NCBI GenBank assembly: GCA_022478985.1
Contig: JAKSZP010002661.1
Span: 186,001-250,000 of the forward strand
Origin: Massospora cicadina
Taxonomy: Eukaryota; Entomophthoromycota; Entomophthoromycetes; Entomophthorales; Entomophthoraceae
Direction: 5' to 3'
Length of the DNA stretch: 64,000 nt
Part shown: piece by piece, positions 54,608-64,000 of the stretch
Layout: every line of letters begins with the position of its first letter
Numbering within the stretch: the stretch's first letter is position 1
Made by a program: the position numbers and the translations under genes
Notes under the pieces: generated by a model
What the model was told of the DNA's origin: nothing
Database searches by the model: none
What the model saw: the letters and a program-made list of their open reading frames with translations, nothing else

Positions 54608-56540
54608 AAAACTTTTCTTTCCACTTGATCTCAATTTTGAGAAAATTCTAATAAAAGTAAAAAGGTTTATTTTATCCACCCTCATCTGGCCATGTCTACT
54701 CCCCGCTTGATGTCAACAGAACCACCGCCTGCCACCCCAGTGTGAGACAGTGGTGCTCTGCCCCCTAGTATTTTCCACCTTGTGGGGAATGTGCAAGGAA
54801 TGGGCTCAAATAGCCCACCAAACTCCTCTGGCCAATTTGTCCCCCCATGGGATTTAGTGCTCCACCTAGCGCGCATCCACATGTCTTGCCCCCACCCTCT
54901 TACCCCTTCTTCAGTCCAACAATCACTTTTGCCTCCATGTCAACTATGGGCGGTTAAATCCATATGCAACAAAGAACTATTGAGATTGCAACCACTGCCT
55001 TTGCACCGGGGGTTTTATTGATTTCCGCCCTTTTAAGGGCTTTTTTGACATAGGCTTCCAGACGGAGGAGGACGCTGCATCAGCAGCTTTGACTACACTT
55101 ATTTACAAAAATACTCCTATCCCTACTACCCATACTTGCCTCCCTTATGACACCACACTGGTGGTGCCATTTGCATCCCTCACTTCCTATCTTCCCTCAA
55201 CTTTTGTATAATCAGCTAATGGCGGGGCTTATAATTTATGGCACTCAGTCAACCTCGTCTTTAATGTTCTTTCTGGTTCAGAGTGCCTTGCCAACCCTCA
55301 TGCAACTTTCACCATAATCCCACACCACCCTGTCATAGCCCACCAGAGCCCCCATGCAAATATTGCAGCAGCGCCTGAGCATTTCTTTTGGGCTCATGTT
55401 GATAATGGCCGCCAAATTTGTCCTCTCTGCTTTGGGCTCGACTATCCAAAAAATCCTGCCCCTGTGCCACTTCCACTGATGAAGCTTTGAAACCCTATTT
55501 AGCGGATTTTGAATGGGGCAGTTTGCTGCCCCTCCCACCCAACAATATAGTTTGATGGGTCTGAGTGGGAATTAAGCCCCTGCCAAATCAACTACCCACA
55601 TTAGCCCACCCAACTCTACCCCAGTCAATTAGAGTCAGTCTTGGACCACCCTTCATACCCAATCAGCCCATTTGACTCCTTCCCACCCAAATTCATCAAC
55701 TATTGTTGTAAAAAAATCCATGGGACCTATTAGCTGAGTTTGATGAAACAGTTTTATTATCATGAGTGAGGACTCTGGTCAACTTATCAGCCAATTTGAT
55801 TATATTCAGGACAAATTTTCCATTTCTCATTTAAATGATACCCCATCCCCAAAACGTTTCACTCCTAAACCCAATGCCTCCCCCTACCAAAGTGACTACC
55901 AGCTCGCCTTTGCAGCAATGGCCTCCCCCCATTGCCTAAACCTACGCAAAGCAGTGGCTCAAGCAGTGGCTTAATACCAACTTGGGCTGCTCACACTCTA
56001 CTTCCTCCCCAATTTCTCCAAATTGGCCTGCAGTGATATCTCAAAATTGTTTGACAATGCTGAAGACGCTGTCATGCATGTCACTAAACTAGCGGAATTT
56101 AACTCATCCACTAAAATCACCCTCTATGGTATCTTCGATTTTGCACAGCTCCCCTGATTCCTGCATTCAATCTGAGCATCACTTAGCGGAGTTTTTTAGA
56201 TCAGTCTACCACGCTAATTTTGATGATGAGGAGGAGAACTCTTACTACACCGTCATCCACCCACACTAGCTGATGCCCTAACGCCCTGACTATCCGCTTT
56301 AGTCCGTTTTTTCAATTAAAATGACTTTGTTTTGGCGGATAAGTCTACAGAGAACCTTCCTGACCCCCTCACCCTCTGCCATGGTAGATTAGCGGTTTCC
56401 GTCCCCTTCTGGTTGAAAGTTTTTGTTTTGTCTTCCCATTCGTTCATTCTTTCAGGTTCTTTTGTTTTGTTTTGATTTTTGGTACTGTCTGTCCCCTGGT
56501 CATCATAACTCGAATAAAATTAGAGTTGAAATTAAATCAA
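54608..56540 (+). mobile_element. ORF1-only retroposon, copy 3, inserted in G1b
   Basis: 1933 bp. The start, AAAACTTTTCTTTCCACTTG, matches LINE A3 (GAACTTTTCTTTCTCGTTG). The end, CTGTCCCCTGGTCATC...CGAATAAAATT, matches the family 3' end. The TSD is imperfect, about 14 bp (ATGCATCA shared, 54594-54607 and 56541-56554). G1b sequence continues on both sides. Confidence 0.82.
54692..56269 (+). pseudogene. Gag/ORF1-like gene of ORF1-only copy 3, broken
   Basis: ATG at 54692 (MSTPRLMSTEPPPAT), followed by a stop soon after. Then GFIDFRPFKGFFDIGF (about 55012-55060) and DTTLVVPFASLT, which align with copy 1 FIDFRPYKGYFDLSF and DTTLVVSSLVCP. HFFWAHVDNGRQICPLC (about 55383-55430) corresponds to PFWARVEGGWMICPSC; the knuckle is broken by mutation. 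The C-terminal domain at 55762 (MSEDSGQLISQFDYIQ...NASPYQSDYQLAFAAMAS) aligns with copy 1 ESGNIIEELTLQFERL...TKPFYSDHQLAVEAAAT. It ends near 56269. Confidence 0.75.
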
Positions 56541-56548
56541 ATGCATCA

Positions 56549-56860
56549 ACATCCGCTATAGGGGCAGTATTATCTCAGAAGGATGATGAAGCGTATAGCA
56601 CCCTGTCATGTTTTGTAGCTAAAGCTTAAACTGTCTGAAAGGATTTACACCATGACAGAGCGGGAGTGCTTATCAATGATATATGCTTATAAACAGTTTT
56701 GTGTATACCCTTATGGGATAAAATTTTACGAGTGGTAACAGATCATGCATCCTTGCGCTAGCTGTAAAATATCAGTGAACCTGAAGGATGGCTTGAGCAA
56801 TGGGATTTGAAGCTATAAGTATATGATCTTGATATTGTACACCGGCTGGAAGCAAACCTT
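56549..56860 (+). pseudogene. G1b RNase H, remainder
   Basis: Resumes after the nested inserts with TSAIGAVLSQKDDEAYSTLSCF (56550-56615), matching LSAIGTVLSQKDDDG...HPVAFCSR of G1a. MTEREC LS-type text near 56650-56670 matches ITDQECLA, and VVTDHASL is at about 56733-56757. A stop and frameshifts separate the parts. Confidence 0.8.
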
Positions 56861-56879
56861 TAAAATGCAAACTGTCTTC

Positions 56880-58140
56880 CACTGCTATCAACGGTCGCCA
56901 TTATGGTAGATATGGCCAACATTATGTATGAGAAGATGGTGGTAGGCAAATACCACTATGAGCCACCGCAAGTGATCAAAGTGCTAGATGGGCTTAGAAA
57001 GGATACCTTCTTAAGCTATGAGAAATTATATAAGCGGATTGGGGAAGTGACGCTGAGCTTCCCTAAACCCTCTAATAGTCCAGCGATTATATTGGATGCA
57101 CATCAGGCGGTGGGGCATGGTGGTTCTAAAAAACGTTGGAGTTTTTGTGACCCCACTACTATTGGGTGAGCATGCATTAGGGCGTGCTGGAGATGGTTAG
57201 CTGTTGCCATCAGTGCCAAGTAGAGAAACCTTTTAACCAAGAAAACCAGATACCAGCTATTTAAGCCACTGTTTGCATGGCATACCATTTCCCTTGATGT
57301 GGTGGGGCCTTTGCCAACTGGCGCAAACCAAGCTAAGTACATAATTTTTGAAACCAATCATTTTACTAGATGGGTGGAAGCCAGAGAAATTAATGATTTG
57401 GGGGAAGTTAAAACTGCCAAGTTTATTATGGAGTGTGTCATACAACGACATGGCTGTCCGCTGTTCATCCTAACAGACAACAAAACCAATTTATCTTCGC
57501 ATATCCTGCCTAAGTTGAATGAACTGATGGCAATCCGCGGGGTCTTGACTACATCCTACCATCTGGAATCCAATGGAATGGTGGAACAAGTCAACGGAAC
57601 ATTATAAACATACTCTACAAGCTTGTGAAAATTAACCTCTTTTTGGAGTACCCTCCTACCCACAGCTGTCTTTGCATATAATATCAGCTAACACTCATCT
57701 ACTGGCAAGAGTCCTTTCCAATTTCTCTATGGTAGACATCCAGATTTACCTGCCCTGCTTTAATCATGTGTGGAGGATACTGGAGGCGTAACTGAAGCAT
57801 TATTTGACTAATCTAATGGAGACGCCAATCAAACTACAAACGGAATAACATACTACCTGCTTGGCTAAGAAGATATGTAATCAGGCGGCTAACCAAAGTA
57901 GACGTATAAGACTCCCGCAGTTTGCTGTAGGAGATCATGTCTTGTTCCACGACCAACATGGGATTGGAAGGAAAACAAGCTTGCTAACATTTGGACCGGC
58001 CCATCTGAGATAATTGAGAAGGCTGATATCAATGCTTACACCATTAAGAAACTAGAGGGTAGTCAGATTATCGACCAAGTTCATGCAACGTTCCTCAAAG
58101 CATATAAGAAATATGAGCTTATTGTCCAGTTAAAATAGGG
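56880..58140 (+). pseudogene. G1b integrase, broken
   Basis: VDMANIMYEKMVVGKYHYEPP (56906 on) and ILDAHQAVGHGG (57088-57123) match G1a. CHQCQVEKPF-equivalent coding is at about 57210-57232. MVGPLPTGANQAKYIIF starts at 57299, RWVEAREIND at 57369, FILTDNKTN at 57463 (catalytic Asp kept, glycine changed to lysine), and ESNGMVEQVNGTL at 57568-57606 (Glu kept). A stop follows at 57605-57607; the C-terminal part (YGRHPDLPALL-like at about 57730, VGPS...TIKK to 58138) is readable in broken frames. Confidence 0.85.
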
Positions 58141-58143
58141 TAA

Positions 58144-58604
58144 TGGTGAAAAATTGAAAATATTGGACAATAAGCTATACATTCTGGCAGACTGTAAATT
58201 AAAGTCAGGGAAAGCCTCAAGATTGAGCGATAAATATATTGATGTGAAGAGAATTAATAGCTGTTTGATAGTTCAGCTAATTGAGGGAAATCTGCTGAAA
58301 CCTTGAGATAGATAAAATTGTAAAAAAATAGGAGATTATTAAGCAGAAGAATGTAATTGACCAAAAATACCAAGATAATAATTGAGCGGAAGAATGAGAG
58401 AGGGAGGTTTTTCTGAATTGTACGCAGATAGGTTCTGCATTTTTTACATCATAATAAAAGTGTCAATTGGGGAATTGATCCATATATTATATATATTAAT
58501 TTAAAGGGATTGGCGAACTTCATAGTAATTGCTATGTTGCTTAGTGGTAAATATCCTGCGCAATAAGCTCAGCGAATTTAACATGTATTGACAAAGAGCC
58601 AACA
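58144..58604 (+). repeat. 3' LTR of G1b
   Basis: 461 bp, TGGTGAAAAATTGAAAATATTGG to ...AAGAGCCAACA, preceded by the purine tract AAATAGGGTAA. It aligns throughout with 42926-43393. Confidence 0.88.
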
Positions 58605-58855
58605 TAATTTTATGCTGAAAGAGAGTTGCCTCAAATTGAGTGGTGGAATAGGTTGATATTAGGTTGTCAGCCATCAAATTTGGATTATTTGCGCTACACT
58701 TTAATAAAAGGGCCTAGCAGCGACTCAGTTAAATAGCCCATTTTGGGCTGAATTTGACATGGTGGTCAATAAACTTCCAGCCTCTAGCCACCTGTCTGGA
58801 CCCAGGTCTTATGCACTTACTGGTTTTGTGCACTTACAGGCGTCTCAGCTGTTGA
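58605..58855 (+). repeat. Direct repeat R1 (partner R2), target of G1b
   Basis: 'gcctctagccacct', 'tctggaccca', 'atgcacttactgg' and 'tgtgcacttac' occur here and, in the same order and spacing, at 59798-60048 (offset about 1193). The left part of R1 appears to lie before G1b (42899-42925, 'gaccttgcttgc..cctgata'), matching 59772-59797. Identity is unknown; it could be an old LTR or other repeat. Confidence 0.75.
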
Positions 58856-59770
58856 CCACAACAAGGTCAAGGTGCGGCGAGATTGGCAGACCCATCATTA
58901 CCTCAAAATGACATCACACCTTCTGAAGCCATGTTTTCATGGCTTACAGAACCTTGTTGGTAAGGGCTTAATGTCCGTGCAATTCTGAAAGGATTGATGA
59001 CCAACATGGGAAACAAACTGAATCAACCATATACTTTATAATTTAGTAAAGAACAAGCAAAGATGGTCACTTATTTGATATTGCATATCTGGTGAGTGAG
59101 CCCACAAACAGTGGAAATGCAGGATGGAGCAACCAGAAACAAGTTCGATTTTTACTTTGGAAAGTTAGAATAGTATATGTCAAAATATAAACCTGAATTT
59201 TAAATAAATAGTTGTGAGACAGATTAGGCGTGAAAACTGACAATTCCTTTCTCATTCCAGTGGGATCAAGCATAATTTCCATAATTCATTCTAAGATAAA
59301 TATGAAATTAACATAACAAACTTTGGCATAATTAATTTTAACCATTGGTCTGCTACCACCATTTATATTATCTTAATTTATAGAAACTGAGGAAGAGAAT
59401 TTAGTTACATCATCCTTCATTAAGGAAAACCCCCTAGCTTCCCTGAGTTTAGGTGATTCGGAAGGAATTGGCATTGAGCAACCTTTTTCTTGCGTTGGAA
59501 GGAAAGGGGAACTATAATCATAAAATACAAGGGTCAAAAAAAGCGTTAACGCTCCTCTGGAGATCCATTGGTGGGCGCAAGAGGCCTTAACCATCAGTGG
59601 TCCAATTGGCACCCTAAACCTACCCCTCCCCCATCACAGGTCCAAAAACTGAAGAAGGTTATAGAATTAGATTTGCTTAGGACAAAAGAAACCTTCTATC
59701 TTGTGAGCTACCAGGAACCACATCTCTCCAAGAGATTGAAGTTGAAATAATGTAGTAAATAAATTTACTA
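58856..59770. other. No gene recognised
   Basis: AT-rich. The short ORFs (60-79 codons, e.g. 59373-59612 minus, 59568-59750 plus) have no motif. It lies between the two direct repeats R1 and R2. Confidence 0.5.
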
Positions 59771-59771
59771 T

Positions 59772-60048
59772 GACCTTGCTTGCCATCCTGATACATATAA
59801 TCTTACTCCACAAGAGAGTTGCTTTGATTAAGTGACAGAATAGGTTGATATCAGGTTTTCAGTCATCAGATTTGAATTGATTACCCTACACTTTAAAAAA
59901 GGGCTTGGCGATGACTTGGGTAAATAGCCCTTTTATGCAGAGGTTTGATTTGGCGTCCAATAAAATGCCAGCCTCTAGCCACCTATCTGGACCCATGGAG
60001 TATGCACTTACTGGCGTTGTGCACTTACTGTCATCTCCACTGGTGGCC
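59772..60048 (+). repeat. Direct repeat R2
   Basis: Uninterrupted copy of the repeat that G1b split. Its first 26 bases match 42899-42925 and the rest match 58605-58855. Confidence 0.75.
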
Positions 60049-60149
60049 TCTTGTTGAATGGTTGGCTGGATAAAAATTGTTGGTAATTATAAATAAAAAA
60101 TATCCTAAGTATATCTGAGCTTAAGATTCATGGCCTAGCAATTTCACTT

Positions 60150-60275
60150 AATAATATTCAACTAAAATGACATGGGGATGGGGGCTTTGTTGGTTTAGTT
60201 TGACTTAAAATAATAGCTGACTAAATGACTTGTGAATGTGGGCTTTGTTGGTCTATGTCAAAATTAGTTTTTAAT
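60150..60275 (+). repeat. Short tandem duplication, period about 58 bp
   Basis: 'aaatgaca..gggctttgttggt' is repeated as 'aaatgact..gggctttgttggt' (GGGCTTTGTTGGT at about 60182 and 60240). Two copies only. The surrounding 60049-60880 holds no recognisable gene. Confidence 0.6.
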
Positions 60276-60883
60276 GTCATTCAAGTTTTTGATCAAATTA
60301 ATTACTAATTAGTGGTACAAATCACCTTGGTATGTGCTGCTGATTGCTTGAGATGAGTATCAGTTCAGCTAATTGCAGATGTATTAGAAACGCTGTCTTG
60401 AGAATATTTCTGAGTTTGAGACCAACTCTGAGAGACATTTGATAAGTCTTGAGTTGAATGGATTGTAGACCCTCAAACAAACTCGTTACTTTCTCTGGCT
60501 AAGTACCATTGAAATTGAGGCGTCATGGGTAAGATGTGGTTAACATCAAACCCTATAAATTACCCCAAGTTGATACCAATAAAATACAATCAACTATCAA
60601 GAATCAATTATTACCACGAGATTACAGTTTAATTTATAAGCTTTTTTGTATAAAACTTTATATTGTATTAAGTCAAGGATTTACTTGGAATCAGGAAGAT
60701 CAGGGCAACATGCCATCATCTAAGTAACAACAGAATAATACAGCTTCAAGTGTGATTACCAAGAAGTTATATCATAACTATAGTCACCGTCTGGTCTATT
60801 GTCTTCATAAAATAGATGTTCAAAACTTTACCTTACCTGCAGATGAAGAACCAGCCATGCTTAATAGACCTAAAATATAACAA

Positions 60884-63272
60884 GTGGCGCTCATAGCTGG
60901 GAATGCAGATGGTGACCACGCCAAGTATGGGAGTAATCCCAATCAATTATTTAGAACTATTACTGGGCCTAATGAGAATACAGAAATGACTGTGTCCCAA
61001 ATTAATTTGAATGACGTACCTATCATTACCTACCCTGATGAGCCCAATTCACCTGAAGAACTGGAACAACTAAAGCATCAGTTGTTAAGAGGGTATCAAA
61101 TGGGACAAGGGCCTGCGGACAATAGTAGTAATCCTTTTTATCATAAACGACAGCAAGATGTGTTGTGGATGAGATATCTAGCTCATCATCAATTGAGTGT
61201 AGCTCAAATCCAAATATAATCTAATTGGGATAGAGAATATTGCCCATTACTTAATCAAATTTGTACACCCCACCTCTAGGAATTCTCAAATGACAATTGC
61301 CCGCCATCATGCGACCATTACCAAGAAGGGTAACTTCTCACGCAACTCTAACCAGGTGGCCCAAATTTCAAATGAGCATTTAGAGGCTAACTTTTGCTTA
61401 AGCTATTCTAGCTTGGAATCGAACTATAATCTAGCTACTTGGGCTTATGACAGAGTAGCAGAATTAGCACAAGAGCTATACAAAAGATTGCATCTTATCC
61501 TTTGCAATTTCTTAGAAGAAAGAGGAATCACCAAAACTTGGGTTAACAATATCAAACAGAATTCCATTAATGCTTCAGAGTTCTTGAGGCTTAATCACGA
61601 AGCCCAAGGGGCACAGTTAAACACTTATAATGAATTTCATAATAAGCCTTGATGATTGTGCACCCAAATTTCACAGATGAAAGATGAATACACCTAAAAT
61701 ATCAATTACTGGCAAACACAATTTGAAGGCCAACGGGAAAAAAACAAAAAAAATCAAGATTCTGTTAATTGTCTCAATTGACATATCAATAATATTAATG
61801 AGGAGGTCACCAATATTGATGAGTCAAACAATATTCTTAATGGATAAGTAAACCAGTGTAAGAAGACAATTAAGGAAAAGGACCAAGTGATTTCCACCTT
61901 GCAATTACAAACTACTAGTTTGAATGATGAAATTGTAAAGTTAAAGTTAAAAAATCGAAATCATATTTATTGGGAAGGTGAAATAACGATCAAATCTGTA
62001 AGTCCCAGCAAACATCCTTTGGGTGTTGACTGGGCCATTTTCCCATTTCTGAGTAAGAAGGCACCAAAGAGGATGGCTGTACCCCTCGTTACTCAGGGCG
62101 ATCTTGCTCACGTAGTAGATGAGCGCTGGGTAACAGCTCTCCCACTTTGGATCCTGTTTCCAGTACCTACACTAACCTCAGCTTAACTGTTATGAGGAAT
62201 CAGTGAAATCTGCACTGAGATCACCAAAATAAAATTGATTGTAACTAATTAAGCAGCAATCCACCCAATGCTCAGATTTTAAATGGTCAAAAAGGTATGA
62301 AGACTGATCTATCAGCTAGAATGCCTGACGGTTGTGATTCAATTAACATGATGATCAGAAAAATCTCTCCCTCCCAAATCTGGCAGGAATCACCTCTGAT
62401 GGGCAGCTTCCTGTTGAAAAATTGGGCGTTGTGCCCAATGCAATACCATTGACCAAACGAACAGCCCAGCAACTGAGCATGGGTGGGTTGGGCGTCCCAA
62501 ACCTGTTCCCAACCAAATGGGTCCACCCCTATGTGGGGTGGCCTTGGGGATTCCCGCCGCTCATTGGGCTAAACACTGTCACACCAACCATTGGAAATGC
62601 AGTTGAGCTTTGGTTCAGGCGTTTGAGGTAGTACTGACAGAAACTTGGCCCACCACCACCAAATTTTGTGATGACAGTTCCCAAGGAACCAATCCGCCCA
62701 TTCCCAAATAATTCATCAGTTAGGTCAAATTTGAGGGACTCAGTTCCAGCTTTGCTTTCCCCAAATTGACTACTATTTAATCAGTCACATCGCACTGAGG
62801 AAATTGTTGGTCAATTCTTCTTTCCTAATTTTACATTAAAATTATTCCCAAAAAATTAATTTTTTACATGTTAAAAATTAAGCTGCCTTATCCACCGATG
62901 TTTACATACCCCTCAGGGTTAACGGCCATGTGAATCTGGTACTTTATTTTGTGCCTATATAAAATTCTGGCTCACTGGCAGATATTGGTGAAACTCTTTC
63001 CAGGTTCCATATTCGTCATATCAAGCAGCAGTGCCCAGGCATTCTGGTTTGCTGTTTGGATGCTCTGGCGTCTGGACTGGCAGGCCAGTCTAATTCTTAC
63101 TTCCTGTTTGCCTGAAATAATTAACCAACCATTATTCCTAGACATTTTAGCCTTTTGCAAGTGTGTAGGCGCAGCAATGGTTCCTTCTTTCCAACTGATC
63201 CAGATTGTAAAGAAGATTATCTCTGACACATTAGACCAGTCACACTCAAACCTCCTAAACCATACCCCATAA
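60884..63272 (+). pseudogene. G3 Gag-like region, broken
   Basis: Open pieces: 60884-61219 (111 codons, acidic), 61290-61652 (120 codons, helical), 61887-62186 (99 codons, beginning with a probable coiled coil LQLQTTSLNDEIVKLKLKN), then Pro/Gly-rich coding near 62420-62630 and 62949-63272. No zinc knuckle is seen. It is called Gag only from its position upstream of the protease. Confidence 0.5.
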
Positions 63273-63369
63273 TTACCGCAGCTATTTGCCCATTGGTTTC
63301 CCCGGATAGCACCACCATCTCTTTGGTATCGCTGGATTCATCACAACTACCAATAAGGAGAACTACGCT

Positions 63370-64000
63370 TACTTCTTAGTACCCATGAAAATTAGCGTTG
63401 GCTCTCATCATGTCTCCTTTGAGGCCCTGGTTGACACTGGAGCCGCGAGAAATTTTAAGAGTGGTGAATTGGCACAATAATTAAAGCTGTTAATGGATGC
63501 GGGCTCCTCAGTGGTGGTGTCCTCATCTGCTTATTAGCCCTAATATGTCATTCACCAACTGGTACCTTTTTCAATTCACCAGTTCACCTTCTGCGATTGC
63601 TTTTTGGCTATTCCAGACTTGGTGTTTCCAGTGATCTTAGGTGTGGGGTGGTGGCATCATAAACATGTGAAGATTCATTTAGAGTCCAATATGTTGTCAT
63701 TTACCAATGATTATTCAGAGGGGGAATTCACTTTGATCAACACCCTCAGGAAGTACAAGGAACTAGCTCTATCACTACCCTAGTCACTTCTGCAGGCGTT
63801 TCAGCCGATTATCCCAAAAACTAAATGTGCTATTGGCGAATCTTTGATATGGAAAAGGCAGATCGCCTGCCTAAACACACCAGGTATGATTGTGGGTTTT
63901 GAACGGCTGTGGAGTTGGTGAACATTAACTTGTCCGTTGTATCTTCATACAGCGGAGGAAGAAGTTGCACTCAATACCTGGTTGGATGATATGTTGAAAA
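63370..64000 (+). pseudogene. G3 protease and start of RT, partial
   Basis: FEALVDTGAARNF (63415-63453) contains an intact D-T-G-A aspartic protease active site. GSSVVVSSSAY, VIHQLVPFSIHQFTFCDCF and IPDLVFPVILGVGWW (63613-63657) complete the fold with the hydrophobic-hydrophobic-G end motif. Two stops interrupt it (after GELAQ and SSAY). From about 63955 the text EEEVALNTWLDDMLK resembles the start of gypsy RT. The window ends here. Confidence 0.8.

Larger units (their letters stand above)
42926..58604 (+). mobile_element. Ty3/gypsy LTR retrotransposon G1b, split by two nested insertions
   Basis: It has LTRs at 42926-43393 and 58144-58604, a PBS and PPT equivalent to those of G1a, and gag, protease and RT on the left (to 48126). 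The rest of RNase H and integrase lie on the right (from 56541). LINE B (48127-54544) and ORF1-only copy 3 (54608-56540) interrupt it; a 63-bp island of gypsy sequence lies between them. Without the inserts and their duplications it is about 7.3 kb, against 7.36 kb for G1a. Flanks are CAATC and TAATT, possibly a TSD altered by two C-to-T changes. Confidence 0.9.
60880..64000 (+). mobile_element. Gypsy-type retrotransposon G3, 5' part, truncated by window end
   Basis: Gag-like coding (60884-63272), a retroviral-type protease (about 63427-63660) and the beginning of an RT (EEEVALNTWLDDMLK at the window end) occur in order on the plus strand. LTRs were not identified. R2 or the sequence around 60.0-60.5 kb could hold the 5' LTR, but I could not prove it. 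The family differs from G1 and G2. Confidence 0.7.

Noticed and set aside
59772..60500. 5' LTR of G3 equal to R2
   Set aside because: Plausible by position, and a CA/TGG junction near 60523-60528 could be an LTR end with a PBS. However, no second LTR is in the window and R1 is followed by unrelated sequence, so I left it as an unassigned repeat.

Overview
The window looks like a gene-poor, transposon-saturated stretch of a nuclear eukaryotic genome. I find no convincing host gene. Almost every protein signal is a piece of a retrotransposon or a Helitron, and nearly all are broken by stops and frameshifts. The host cannot be named safely. The Ty3/gypsy and LINE proteins have a general fungal flavour (TE-bloated fungal genomes such as rusts come to mind), while the Helitron resembles types best known from arthropods and some fungi.

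Layout, left to right. (1) 1-4660: LINE family A, copy A1, minus strand, 3' end outside the window. (2) 4660-12755: Helitron sequence, plus strand, with Rep (HUH, two tyrosines) and Pif1-like helicase, interrupted at 7320-9653 by 5'-truncated LINE copy A2 with a 14-bp target-site duplication (TSD). (3) 12804-14729: a 1.9-kb retroposon carrying only a LINE-ORF1/Gag-like gene ('ORF1-only' copy 1, 15-bp TSD). (4) 14745-16159: AT-rich, no gene. (5) 16160-24440: an LTR remnant of gypsy family G2 split by a complete gypsy element G1a (16610-23972, minus, perfect 5-bp TSD). (6) 24678-24780: a 103-bp tRNA-derived SINE with a 17-bp TSD. (7) 24859-26775: ORF1-only copy 2. (8) 26949-36463: decayed gypsy element G2, with a 45-bp LINE-B tail insertion in its 3' LTR. 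(9) 36464-41739: full-length LINE copy A3 with a 20-bp TSD, inserted exactly at the end of the G2 3' LTR. (10) about 41880-42895: truncated ORF1-only copy 4, minus. (11) 42926-58604: gypsy element G1b, plus, split by full-length LINE family B (48127-54544, minus) and by ORF1-only copy 3 (54608-56540). Subtracting these inserts gives about 7.3 kb, the size of G1a. (12) 58605-60048: two direct repeats, one of them the target of G1b. (13) about 60.5-64 kb: the gag/protease part of a third gypsy element, G3, running off the window.

The most interesting signal is two apparent LINE/parasite partnerships. The ORF1-only elements have no reverse transcriptase but share 5'- and 3'-end sequence with LINE A and make LINE-style TSDs, so they look like an ORF1-coding, RT-less family moved by LINE A (compare mammalian HAL1). 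The SINE ends in the same roughly 20 bases as LINE B, and a 45-bp LINE-B tail insertion elsewhere shows that this tail is the end used for priming. All alignments were done by eye; identities are approximate.
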